From: Chitinophaga filiformis
GTDB lineage: Bacteria > Bacteroidota > Bacteroidia > Chitinophagales > Chitinophagaceae
Length of the DNA: 64,000 nt
Assembly (NCBI RefSeq): GCF_900102545.1
Contig: NZ_FNBN01000003.1
Location: 343,330 to 407,329, forward strand
Direction of reading: 5' to 3'
The notes under the pieces were generated by a model that saw only the letters and a list, made by a program, of their open reading frames with translations, had not been told where the DNA came from and ran no database searches. Made by a program: the position numbers and the translations under genes. Below, in pieces: positions 11,012 to 19,769 of this stretch. Numbering within the stretch: position 1 is the first letter of the stretch; each line of letters begins with the position of its first letter.

Positions 11012-12019
11012 ATGAGAAATATACTATCTATCATCCTGGTATTGCCCTTTCTGATCTTCACAGGCAATACAGCAAAAGCGCAGACCGATCCGCATTTCTC
11101 CCAGTATTATGTGTATCCGTCATGGCTTAACCCGGCGTTGACCGGTGCATTTGATGGCCAATATCGTATATCTGCCATCTATCGTAATCAATGGGGAAAC
11201 ATCAGCGATCCGTTCTCGACTTATGGCGTAGCGGCTGATTTCACCACCAACAAACAGTTCAACTTCGGCGCCAGTGTGCTGAATCAGAAAGCCGGCGACG
11301 GTGGTTATAACTATACCACTGCTTATGGAAGTGCTTCCTATACAGGTGTACGTTTAGGTGCTGCCGGTACGCACAGGATCGTGTTTGGTTTACAGTTCGG
11401 TATGATCCAGCGTAAGTTCGATGCTTCCAAGCTCACTTTCGGCGATCAGTGGAACCCTATTACCGGTTACAATCCCGGTACACCCAGTGGCGATGCTTTC
11501 AGCAGAACATCATCCACCTCATTTGATGCCGGCGCCGGTGTACTGTATTACGATGCAGAACCAGGAAAGAAGTATAATCTCTTTGGCGGCTTCTCGGTAT
11601 CACATCTTACACGCCCTACCGACCAGTTCAGCAAGACCGGCGATGCGCGTTTCCCCATGCGCTTTACAGGGCATGCAGGTGTGAAGCTGGCCATCAATGA
11701 AGTGTTCAGTGTAACGCCTAACCTGCTTTACCTGCGACAGGGTAATGCAGAAGAAAAAATGGCCGGTGCTTACGGACAGCTGTTTGTAAATCCTATGACA
11801 GATGTATTGCTGGGTGTGAATTACCGCTTCAAAGACGCTGTATCCACACATGCAGGATTTACCTATAAGAGTTTTACGCTTGGAGTGAGTTATGATATCA
11901 ATACATCTCAGCTGAGTAAGATAGCCAGAGGCTCCAACAGTTTTGAACTGTCGCTCACGTTCATTGGCAGAAAGCTTTTCAGGTCACAGGAAGTGGAGTT
12001 TGTTTGTCCGCGTCTCTAA
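11012..12019 (+). CDS. PorP/SprF family type IX secretion outer-membrane protein
   Basis: 335 residues with a signal peptide ending near AKAQ. The mature protein opens with DPHFSQYYVYPSWLNPALTG, the hallmark N-terminus of PorP/SprF (Q.Y..P...NPA.TG). The rest is an alternating beta-strand pattern expected of an outer-membrane barrel, ending in a long C-terminal strand region. In Flavobacterium, SprF is needed for export of the type B client SprB. Its place 24 bp after two type B clients suggests it is their dedicated partner. It is followed at 38 bp by a PorE-like gene. The family call is firm; which client it serves is inferred from position. Confidence 0.92.
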   Translation: MRNILSIILVLPFLIFTGNTAKAQTDPHFSQYYVYPSWLNPALTGAFDGQYRISAIYRNQWGNISDPFSTYGVAADFTTNKQFNFGASVLNQKAGDGGYNYTTAYGSASYTGVRLGAAGTHRIVFGLQFGMIQRKFDASKLTFGDQWNPITGYNPGTPSGDAFSRTSSTSFDAGAGVLYYDAEPGKKYNLFGGFSVSHLTRPTDQFSKTGDARFPMRFTGHAGVKLAINEVFSVTPNLLYLRQGNAEEKMAGAYGQLFVNPMTDVLLGVNYRFKDAVSTHAGFTYKSFTLGVSYDINTSQLSKIARGSNSFELSLTFIGRKLFRSQEVEFVCPRL

Positions 12020-12057
12020 CATGCACCTTCATCCATCACACGTATTAAAAGAGAAAC

Positions 12058-13842
12058 ATGAAACATATCTTTCTTACAGCAGTACTGTTTTCGGTGGTAA
12101 CAATAAGCAAAGCACAGGTTGCTTATAACTACCTGCGGGCTGCTGACTATTACTACAAAAACGCAGAGTATAGTTCCGCGGCTCCGTATTATGAAAAATA
12201 CCTGGCAGGAACCAGAACAATTGTAAGCAATGCGGCCTACAGACCATACAATACACAGCCGTCAACCAAGAAATCAATGGTAGGTGTGAGCAGCGAACAA
12301 CAGGCTATCTATAAACTGGCGGAGAGTTACCGGCTCTTACATAACTACAGCAAAGCAGTGCCCTGGTATGCAGAAGCCATGGAATTTGATAAAGCTACTT
12401 TCCCCCTGGCTCCTTATCATTATGCAGTAGCATTGCGCGCATTGGGAAGACATGAGCTGGCAGAAAAGGCATTCACTTATTTCCTGGAATCATATCAACA
12501 GCAGGATAACTATCGCGAAACAGCGCAAAGAGAATTGCAGAATCTCCGCTTCATTATTGCAGAGATGAACAAACCTGATCTTAACATGTACAAAGTAGAA
12601 AAGGCGCCGGAAGTGATCAATCCTATCGGAGCTAATTATGCCCCAGTATGGTTTAAGGATAGTGTGCTGGTATTTACCTCTACAAGACCTGAAAAAGGGG
12701 CTAAAGGACATGCCTTCGTAAACCGTCTGTACAGCGCTAACTACGCTACCGGACAGCCGGATTCGGTAAGCCTCCTGGCTATTGCACAGCCAAAAGATGT
12801 TGACCAGGGAGTGATCGCATTGAGCCCGGATGGTAATACACTCTTTATGACCCGGTGGACAGTGAAGCAGGGTAAGAAGAGCGCTGCTATCTACAGCAGT
12901 AAAAAGAGTAGTGATACCTGGAGTGAGCCGGTATTGCTGGATACTATCCTGAATGTACCTGGTTATAGTTCACAACAACCGTTTGTTACGCCTGATGGTA
13001 AGCGCCTCATTTACGCGAGCGACAGACCTGGTGGTGTTGGCGGTTTTGACCTCTGGGAAGCAGAGCTGAATGGCGAAGGAACGCCTTTCTTTACAAAGAA
13101 CCTTGGTCCGGTGATTAACACCGCCTGGAATGAAGAAGCACCTTATGTACATGCTGCGTCCAACTTGCTGATCTTTTCTACAGATGGCAGGGTAGGTATG
13201 GGAGGTTTCGACTTCTTCTACTCGAAAGATTCTGCAGGGGTATGGAGCACACCGGTGAACTTTGGTTATCCTGTGAACTCGGTAAAAGATGATATGTATT
13301 TCATCAGCAAAGGCAGTAAGGAGAATATCCTGGAGAATGTATGGTTATCGTCCGACCGTGCAGCGGCTTGTTGCCTGGAGCTCTTCTCTCTGCAGAAAGT
13401 AGTGCCACCACCGCCGCCACCTCCTCCTGCACCAAAACCAGAACCACCGGTGATTGCGTTAGAGCCACCAACTACAGATGGACCTATCGTACTGGAGAAT
13501 ATTTACTACGACTTCAATATGTCATACCTGCAACCGGCGTCTTTCCCATCATTGGATAGACTGGTAGCGATGCTGAAGAAATATCCTGCTATCGTGATTG
13601 AGCTGAGCGCACATACTGACAGCAAAGGATCTAATGAACTGAATGAGAAATTATCTGAAGCCAGGGCAAAGAGTTGCGTGGATTATCTCGTAGGTCAGGG
13701 TATTGATGCCAGTCGCCTGCAATCCAAAGGATATGCTGCCACACGTCCGATAGCACCTAATACAAATCCTGACGGATCTGACAATCCTGAAGGCCGTGCG
13801 CGTAACCGCAGAACGGAGTTCAGGATCATCAGCGGCAGATAA
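12058..13842 (+). CDS. PorE-like TPR / beta-propeller / OmpA protein
   Basis: 594 residues. A signal peptide (residues 1-20, ending SKAQ) is followed by TPR-like helices (about 20-170), a PD40/WD40-like propeller (about 200-430; blades with SPDGNTLFMTR and TPDGKRLIYASDRPGGVGGFDLW), a poly-proline linker near residue 451 and an OmpA-like peptidoglycan-binding domain (about 480-594; YYDFNMSYL, HTDSKGSNELNEKLSEARA, RARNRRTEFRI). This is the domain order of PorE, the T9SS component thought to tie the secretion machinery to the cell wall. It lies between two PorP/SprF genes. It may be the housekeeping PorE or a paralogue dedicated to this adhesin cluster. No porK/L/M/N genes are visible here, which favours a paralogue. 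Confidence 0.88.
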   Translation: MKHIFLTAVLFSVVTISKAQVAYNYLRAADYYYKNAEYSSAAPYYEKYLAGTRTIVSNAAYRPYNTQPSTKKSMVGVSSEQQAIYKLAESYRLLHNYSKAVPWYAEAMEFDKATFPLAPYHYAVALRALGRHELAEKAFTYFLESYQQQDNYRETAQRELQNLRFIIAEMNKPDLNMYKVEKAPEVINPIGANYAPVWFKDSVLVFTSTRPEKGAKGHAFVNRLYSANYATGQPDSVSLLAIAQPKDVDQGVIALSPDGNTLFMTRWTVKQGKKSAAIYSSKKSSDTWSEPVLLDTILNVPGYSSQQPFVTPDGKRLIYASDRPGGVGGFDLWEAELNGEGTPFFTKNLGPVINTAWNEEAPYVHAASNLLIFSTDGRVGMGGFDFFYSKDSAGVWSTPVNFGYPVNSVKDDMYFISKGSKENILENVWLSSDRAAACCLELFSLQKVVPPPPPPPPAPKPEPPVIALEPPTTDGPIVLENIYYDFNMSYLQPASFPSLDRLVAMLKKYPAIVIELSAHTDSKGSNELNEKLSEARAKSCVDYLVGQGIDASRLQSKGYAATRPIAPNTNPDGSDNPEGRARNRRTEFRIISGR

Positions 13843-13879
13843 ATAAGCTATCCGCACACCACTTTAAAAACACAAGCTT

Positions 13880-14911
13880 ATGTACAGAAAACCATTGTTG
13901 TTGCTGCTGCTGACCATCTTATCGCACGGCATATATGCACAGCAACAGCCGCATTATACGCAGTACATCCTGAATCCATTCATCATCAATCCTGCTGTAG
14001 CAGGTATTGAAAATTACTGGGATGTAAAGGCAAGTCACCGGCACCAGTGGACGGGCCTGAATGGTGCACCGGTTACAACTTACTTAACCGTGCACGGTCC
14101 TCTTCGCAAAAGTGATTACCCTACAGCGAGTGTAACGGGTTTGACGCCTCCCGGCGAAAATCCGCGGGGTAGAGCTTACTGGCAGGAGTACACCACGCCG
14201 CCTTCACATGCAGGGCTGGGAGTGACTATTCTGAACGACAGGACCGGTCCTTTAAACAGGTTCTCATTCAGTGCTACCTATGCGCACCACATTCCCTTGT
14301 CAGCGCGGTTGAATGTGAGTGGTGGTATTTCCTTAGGCATGCAATCCGTATCAGTAGACGCTGCGAAGCTGCAATTCCAGCAGCCCGGCGATCCGGTGGT
14401 TGCTTCCAGTACCCTGCTGAACAAGTGGCGTCCGGAAGTAAATGCTGGTCTGTTATTGTACGGGGCTGACTTCTATATAGGTGCGGCGGCCCAGAACATC
14501 GTTCCCCAGGAAATGACCTATGATAATGGTAAAGTAGTGGGTGATTCTCTATACAGGGGAAAGCTGGTGCCGCACCTTTTCTTCTCAGGGGGTTACAGGT
14601 TATGGATGAATGATGATGTCAGTGTATTGCCTTCTGTGATGGTAAGACTGGTCACAGCGGCGCCTGTCAGCTTTGATGTAAATGCCAAGTTTCTCTACAG
14701 GGACCGCATATGGATGGGAGCGTCCTATCGCATCAAAGACGGCTTTGCCGCTATGCTGGGTGTGAATATCAGTTCGACGATAAATATTGGTTATTCCTAT
14801 GACTATACTACTTCATCGTTGAATACAGTCAGCAAAGGTACACATGAGATATTGATCGGATTCCTGCTGGGTAACCGCTATGGCGACCTTTGTCCGAGAA
14901 ATAATTTTTAG
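13880..14911 (+). CDS. Second PorP/SprF family type IX secretion protein
   Basis: 343 residues with a signal peptide ending GIYAQ. The mature start QQPHYTQYILNPFIINPAVAG fits the PorP/SprF signature (Q.Y..NP...NPA..G), and RHQWTGLNGAP is also typical. It carries an insertion around residues 75-105 (SDYPTASVTGLTPPGENPRG and onward) that the upstream paralogue at 11012 lacks. The gene is 37 bp after the PorE-like gene and closes the adhesin/T9SS run. Having two different PorP paralogues with two different type B clients suggests one partner per client, which is an inference. Confidence 0.9.
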   Translation: MYRKPLLLLLLTILSHGIYAQQQPHYTQYILNPFIINPAVAGIENYWDVKASHRHQWTGLNGAPVTTYLTVHGPLRKSDYPTASVTGLTPPGENPRGRAYWQEYTTPPSHAGLGVTILNDRTGPLNRFSFSATYAHHIPLSARLNVSGGISLGMQSVSVDAAKLQFQQPGDPVVASSTLLNKWRPEVNAGLLLYGADFYIGAAAQNIVPQEMTYDNGKVVGDSLYRGKLVPHLFFSGGYRLWMNDDVSVLPSVMVRLVTAAPVSFDVNAKFLYRDRIWMGASYRIKDGFAAMLGVNISSTINIGYSYDYTTSSLNTVSKGTHEILIGFLLGNRYGDLCPRNNF

Positions 14912-14986
14912 CAGCAGATAGCATGACACAACCTATATAAATTTTTAACAAAACATCTTCATTAAACATTAACAAACAAATTACTT

Positions 14987-15544
14987 ATGAAACGAATTTC
15001 CAGTTACTTCTTTGTTGCATGTATGTTCTCATTCATCATCGGTATCACTTCCTGTGGAAAAGATGGCGCAGCGGGTCCTGCTGGTCCTGCGGGTCAGAAT
15101 GGTCCGAAAGGTGATAAAGGAGATAAGGGCGACAAAGGTGACGCAGGATCTGTAAACATTACTTATTCAGATTGGCTGGATACACAGTTCGCGCTGGATA
15201 CAGCGTCTGGTGAATATGTATGGGGAGCGGATGTAGCAGCAATTAATGCTGACCTGCTGAGCACAGGTTTTGTAAAAGTATATTTCAACCTGTATACTGC
15301 TGCGCAGCCTAACATTTCATCTATTCCTTATGTGGAGGGTGATCTGTATATCAGGGAAGTGTTGACAGAAGGAGGACTATTGTTGTTCAGCAACTTCAAT
15401 GTGAGCACTCAGACAGATAATAGCGGTAATAAGAGATTCCAGGTAAGATATGTAATTGTTCCGGGTAATGCTGCTGGTCGTGGCAGGAACATTAACTGGA
15501 GCAACTATGCTGAAGTGCAGGCACTTCTTGGCATTAAGAACTAG
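14987..15544 (+). CDS. Lipoprotein with short collagen-like Gly-X-Y stretch
   Basis: 185 residues. The N-terminus is a lipoprotein signal with lipobox GITSCG (Cys at about residue 23), so it is probably an outer-membrane lipoprotein. Straight after the Cys come ten consecutive Gly-X-Y triplets, beginning with GKDGAAGPAG and ending in repeated GDK units. This resembles the collagen-like stalks often seen at the N-terminus of Bacteroidota lipoproteins. The remaining 130 residues (from about VNITYSDW) are beta-rich and match no family I can name. The gene follows the second PorP by 75 bp and may be the operon's last member or an independent unit. Confidence 0.85.
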   Translation: MKRISSYFFVACMFSFIIGITSCGKDGAAGPAGPAGQNGPKGDKGDKGDKGDAGSVNITYSDWLDTQFALDTASGEYVWGADVAAINADLLSTGFVKVYFNLYTAAQPNISSIPYVEGDLYIREVLTEGGLLLFSNFNVSTQTDNSGNKRFQVRYVIVPGNAAGRGRNINWSNYAEVQALLGIKN

Positions 15545-15652
15545 TTTACTAATGACCATCTCCATCAAAACCACATGTAAGATGGCTGCTTTATCCAGGG
15601 CGGCCGATTTTCAAACTTCTTTTTTGCCCGGTAGTTTTAAAAAAATAATGAC

Positions 15653-16234
15653 ATGAAAAGATATTGTGACCTGACAGATGAAGAACTCATAAGAATGTAC
15701 AGATCCGGCAATGACAGAGCTTTTACGGTGCTCGTACATCGCCATAAGAACAGGATCTTTACCACTATCATACTGTTGGTAAAAGACCGATGCCTGGCGG
15801 AAGATATATTCCAGGATGTGTTCATCAAAATCATCAATGCCTTCAATGAAGGTCATTATCTTGACAACAGCCGCTTTATAGCCTGGGCTGTCAGGATAGC
15901 CCATAATTGCTGTATCAGCCATTTCCGTAAAAAGACGAGTGCTTTTGCCCTTATTTACAGGGATGATATTGCGAACAGTGAATACAAATACGTGTACAGT
16001 CAGGAGCACCGCATCATCACGCGGGAGACGCATGCTTCTGTACACGAACTGATAGACCGCTTGCCGGAAGCACAGCGTGAAGCGCTGATCTTACGGTATT
16101 ATGCCGACCTCTCTTTTAAAGAGATCGCACAGATTGTCAATGTAGGTATTAACACTGCATTGGGAAGGGTGCGTTACGCTGTGCTGAACATGCGTAAAAT
16201 GATGGAAAGAGAACAAACACCTGAAGCTGTGTAA
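15653..16234 (+). CDS. ECF-type RNA polymerase sigma factor
   Basis: 193 residues. Region 2 spans about residues 20-65 (RAFTVLVHRHKNRIFTTIIL and AEDIFQDVFIKI, the usual E/D-rich core-binding helix). Region 4 spans about 135-185 (LPEAQREALILRYYADLSFK followed by an EIAQ...LGRVRYA helix-turn-helix). No anti-sigma gene lies beside it. A hairpin terminator directly follows the stop, so it is transcribed separately from the outer-membrane protein gene at 16499. Sigma factors of this type are linked to envelope responses in Bacteroidota. Its targets cannot be read from the sequence. Confidence 0.92.
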   Translation: MKRYCDLTDEELIRMYRSGNDRAFTVLVHRHKNRIFTTIILLVKDRCLAEDIFQDVFIKIINAFNEGHYLDNSRFIAWAVRIAHNCCISHFRKKTSAFALIYRDDIANSEYKYVYSQEHRIITRETHASVHELIDRLPEAQREALILRYYADLSFKEIAQIVNVGINTALGRVRYAVLNMRKMMEREQTPEAV

Positions 16235-16255
16235 AAGCTCCCCACGGAGCTTTTT
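16233..16255 (+). terminator. Rho-independent terminator after ECF sigma gene
   Basis: AAAAGCTCC and GGAGCTTTT form a 9-bp perfect stem with loop CCAC, followed by T residues. It overlaps the sigma gene stop codon. Confidence 0.8.
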
Positions 16256-16364
16256 ACCGGTTTTATCCCCATACCGCAGACATGATGCAGTCCGACCATT
16301 TTTTTACTGGCTATCTCCCTAAAAAAGCCTAAATTGAACAGAAAAGTAGCTTATTACTTTGGGA

Positions 16365-16372
16365 TACTTTTG
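16365..16372 (+). promoter_or_regulatory. Candidate -7 box (TACTTTTG) for the outer-membrane barrel gene
   Basis: The octamer fits the Bacteroidota -7 consensus TAnnTTTG and lies 126 bp before the ATG at 16499. I see no clear TTTG at -33, so this is weak. Confidence 0.3.
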
Positions 16373-16498
16373 CATTTACAGGACGCCCCGGAATCATGAA
16401 TAGTTTAAAGTTAGCCATTTAGCAAGTTATCCAGTTAACCCGTAATCAACAGTATCCCCAATTACAGGTCTGAAATTGAATTGAAGCCCAGTTTTTTT

Positions 16499-19111
16499 AT
16501 GAAGAGGATTTTCCTGCTCATTTGTTTCCTTTGCTGTCTGCATACCCTGTTGGCACAGACTGTCTATAACGTATCAGGCACTATCAGGGATACAACCGGT
16601 CAGGAAATGATCGGGGCCAACGTATGGCTGATGGCAGGCCGTGATACGATGCATACTATCAGTAATGATGCCGGTAAATTCATTTTCAGGAATGTACCGC
16701 AGCCGGTTTTTACTATCCGCGTTACCGTGATCGGATACGATACCTGGTATCGTGAATTCTCATATAAAGAAGCAGGTACTCAGATCGATCTGCCGCTTAT
16801 TAAACTATCCATCAAGACTAGCACACTGAAAGAAGTAGTGATAAAAGGTGCTTTGTCGCCCGTAGTGATGAAAGAAGACACCATCGAATACCGCGCAGAT
16901 CAATACCATCTGCGGGCCAATGCAGTAGCGGAGGATCTGCTGAAACGCCTGCCCGGTATGCAGGTGGATATGGAGGGCAATGTACAGACCATGGGTAAAA
17001 GGATCACTAAGGTACGGATCAATGGTAAAGACTTCATGATCACGGATATCAAGACCCTCACACGCTTACTGCCGGTAGATCTCATTGATAAAATACAGCT
17101 CATAGATGATTATGGTGATCTGGCGCGTGCAACAGGCCGTAAGGTAGGAGAGCCGGAGAAGATCATCAATATCCAGACGAAAGCAGATCTTGAAAAGGTA
17201 TACCAGGGGCAGGCATTAGGTGGTGTGGGCAATGATGGCCGGTATAACGCGGCTGTACTGGCAAACTATTTCAGTGAGAAACAACAGCTCTCAATTAATG
17301 GTAATACGAACAATATCAGTGCGCAGGTAGGAAATACCATCACTTCCTCTGTTAACGCCAACTATCGTGGCAATTTCTCCAAAGAATTTTCAATGAACGT
17401 AGGCGTCATTGGCGGGCGTACCACCAGTGATATGGAATCGCTGAGCACTTCAAAAACAGTGACTACCGATGGAACACTTTCCAGTATTAATACCAGCAAT
17501 AACAGCAGTCGTAATGATAATTACAATATCAACGTTGGTGCTGAATACAAACCGAGAGAGGGGGATATGGTCAATTTCAATCTGAACTACAGCGGTAACA
17601 AATCTTTCAACAGCAGTATGAACAGCGCTATACAAAGCGGATTACAACGTAAGGACCAGATCTCTACCGGTGTGAACACCAACACTACACCTGTGTTCCT
17701 GGCAGGACTGTTCGCTTCTCACCGTTTCAAGGGACTGGGAAGGATTGTCTCCCTCGGACTGTATGTCAATACCACGAAGAACAATAACCTGCAGGATGGT
17801 GTTGACAGTCTGCGGTACTATAACCCCGACAGTACTATTGCAAAGGATTCTTTATTGCATCAGATACTTGATAAGAAGAACAATAACTTTACTTCCAATG
17901 GCCAGCTATCATATGTGGAGCCGCTGGATTCTGCCAATAGCCTGGAACTGCGTTATTCGGTCAACTATAACCATACTGATAACGGACAGGAAACGCACTG
18001 GATCAATCCTGATGGTAAGATCAATTTCATTGACTCTCTGAGTAATCGATATATCTACACGATGGTGCAGCATCAGATAGAGCTGAACTTCCGCAGGTCG
18101 AAAAACAAATGGGATTACACATTTGGTATGCGGTTGCAGCCTGCCAGTCTGACGAGTAGTATGGCGGGTGGGGCTAACAAAGCGGTGGTCAGCAGTAATA
18201 AGTTGGTGCCTGTTTTCCGTATTCAGTACAAACTTGCGAAGCAGGCGATGGTCAGCCTCTCTTACTCCGGTAATGTGATCTTCCCGACTTACCAGCAGTT
18301 GCAACCGGTACCAGATCTGACCAATGCACAGTTTCCTATCATCGGGAACCCGGATCTGCGCCCGGCGTTTGCACATTCTGTTTTCTTCAATTACCGCAAT
18401 GCGGGAATGAATACCTTATTCGTTCACCTCTCTGGGAACTATACACAAGATAAAGTTGTAACGAACGTATCTCTTGTGAAGGACAGTTTTAATACGGTCA
18501 AGCAGGAAACCCGCTTCCTGAATACTGACGGCGACTATAACTTCCGCTTTATCTATGGATGGTCTTACCGCATCGCTGATGGTAAATACAACTTGTTCCT
18601 TGACGGAAACAGCTCTTACAATAATAATATCCTGTACATGGATAACGTTCGTAAAGTAGGTCAGAATTTGATGATTACGCAGTCTCTCCGTGCTAACATG
18701 CTGAGGGAATTTGTAGAGCTGACTACTGGTGTGGCTTATACTTACAACAGGAACGTTTACGTACTACAGGAGAATAATATAACCAATATTCACACCTGGA
18801 ATTTTAACCTGAATGGAAAGGTGTATTTCCTGAAGACATTCAGCCTGGGAGCTGATGTGAATAAACAGTTGAATAGTGGTTATAGTGGTGCCTTGTCGGC
18901 TAATCCGCTGATGTTGAATGCTACATTGGAGAAGATGTTGTTCAAAAGGAAACTGACTGTTCGCTTGCAGGGGTTTAACTTATTGGATGAGACGTCGAGG
19001 TTGTCGCAGTCCATATCAGGAAATACGGTGACGGAGAGTCAGAACAACTTGTTGGGAAGGTATTTCATGGCGACGTTGCAGTGTGATTTGAGGTTGTTGA
19101 GGGGGAAGTAA
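16499..19111 (+). CDS. TonB-dependent-receptor-like outer-membrane beta-barrel protein
   Basis: 870 residues from ATG 16499, which gives a clean signal peptide (MKRIFLLICFLCCLHTLLAQ). The TTG at 16481 would add six residues and is less likely. After the signal comes a carboxypeptidase-regulatory-like domain (about 22-105; SGTIRDTTGQEMIGANVWL), then a plug-like region (about 115-245; LLKRLPGMQVDMEGNVQTMG, RINGKDFM) and a large outer-membrane beta-barrel of the OMP_b-brl type to the end. Family members are TonB-dependent-receptor relatives without a known substrate. No SusD partner is adjacent. It is single-standing between the sigma terminator and the convergent RloB gene. Confidence 0.85.
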   Translation: MKRIFLLICFLCCLHTLLAQTVYNVSGTIRDTTGQEMIGANVWLMAGRDTMHTISNDAGKFIFRNVPQPVFTIRVTVIGYDTWYREFSYKEAGTQIDLPLIKLSIKTSTLKEVVIKGALSPVVMKEDTIEYRADQYHLRANAVAEDLLKRLPGMQVDMEGNVQTMGKRITKVRINGKDFMITDIKTLTRLLPVDLIDKIQLIDDYGDLARATGRKVGEPEKIINIQTKADLEKVYQGQALGGVGNDGRYNAAVLANYFSEKQQLSINGNTNNISAQVGNTITSSVNANYRGNFSKEFSMNVGVIGGRTTSDMESLSTSKTVTTDGTLSSINTSNNSSRNDNYNINVGAEYKPREGDMVNFNLNYSGNKSFNSSMNSAIQSGLQRKDQISTGVNTNTTPVFLAGLFASHRFKGLGRIVSLGLYVNTTKNNNLQDGVDSLRYYNPDSTIAKDSLLHQILDKKNNNFTSNGQLSYVEPLDSANSLELRYSVNYNHTDNGQETHWINPDGKINFIDSLSNRYIYTMVQHQIELNFRRSKNKWDYTFGMRLQPASLTSSMAGGANKAVVSSNKLVPVFRIQYKLAKQAMVSLSYSGNVIFPTYQQLQPVPDLTNAQFPIIGNPDLRPAFAHSVFFNYRNAGMNTLFVHLSGNYTQDKVVTNVSLVKDSFNTVKQETRFLNTDGDYNFRFIYGWSYRIADGKYNLFLDGNSSYNNNILYMDNVRKVGQNLMITQSLRANMLREFVELTTGVAYTYNRNVYVLQENNITNIHTWNFNLNGKVYFLKTFSLGADVNKQLNSGYSGALSANPLMLNATLEKMLFKRKLTVRLQGFNLLDETSRLSQSISGNTVTESQNNLLGRYFMATLQCDLRLLRGK

Positions 19112-19139
19112 AGGGAATTTAGGGGTTTTGTTTGATGGG

Positions 19140-19769
19140 CTATTTATCTATTTGAATCGGTTTTGGGGGTGAGAGGTTTAGTATTTTGAAGATCTTAAAT
19201 ATTTCAGCTCGTGGTTTTTTATCGCTATGATCGGACCGGTTAAGTTCAAGTGATGCCGCATTTTGTATGGCATTATCTAAGTGAGGTCTGAGTGCTTTAT
19301 AAATGTTTTTTCTTTTTAAATAATCCTGGCGCTTATTATAGCCCTTAATGTGCGGAAGTATCTTAATGGAGACGTCTTCACAAGAGCCAAACATTCTGGC
19401 GGTCTTTTCAAAATGTAGTAGAATCCACGTTTCAAAACAGGGATTATTAATGTATACCGTGAAACAATCCGGATCCAGGCAGGCAATGTCATTTTTGAAC
19501 GCTGTTATTTTCTTCTCTGAAATGACTGTATCAAAGTCAATCAGACAGTAGACATGATCGTATCCTTTTTCAATTAACGATTTTGCCGATTCAATAATTC
19601 TTTTGTAAGAACCGCCTTTGTGTGCTTTTCCCGGCAGTTCGGGTTTTATGACGACATCATCGAGCTGCTCCAGTTCCTTGAGCTGATCAAAGTAAATTTT
19701 CTCAGTAAATCCATCACCCACAATTGCCACTACCTTTTTGAAATTTCTGTGTGATGTTTTTCTAGTCAT
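19140..19769 (-). CDS. rloB: RloB-like TOPRIM-type protein, effector half of an anti-phage pair
   Basis: 209 residues from ATG 19769; a longer frame starting at 19964 would run deep into the upstream gene. The N-terminus KKVVAIVGDGFTEKIYFDQL carries a G(E/D)GxTE motif (residues 18-23). A DxD motif (D78, D80 in CLIDFDTV) and NNPCFETWILLHF follow; the last is characteristic of RloB-like proteins (PF13707). This family is thought to have a TOPRIM/OLD-like nuclease fold. Here the usual glutamate of the first motif is aspartate (GDG). The start overlaps the end of the ATPase gene by 8 bp, so the two are translationally coupled. AAA ATPase plus RloB pairs occur in RloAB/AbiL-type abortive-infection systems. 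The activity is inferred and has not been shown. Confidence 0.85.
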   Translation of the reverse strand: MTRKTSHRNFKKVVAIVGDGFTEKIYFDQLKELEQLDDVVIKPELPGKAHKGGSYKRIIESAKSLIEKGYDHVYCLIDFDTVISEKKITAFKNDIACLDPDCFTVYINNPCFETWILLHFEKTARMFGSCEDVSIKILPHIKGYNKRQDYLKRKNIYKALRPHLDNAIQNAASLELNRSDHSDKKPRAEIFKIFKILNLSPPKPIQIDK

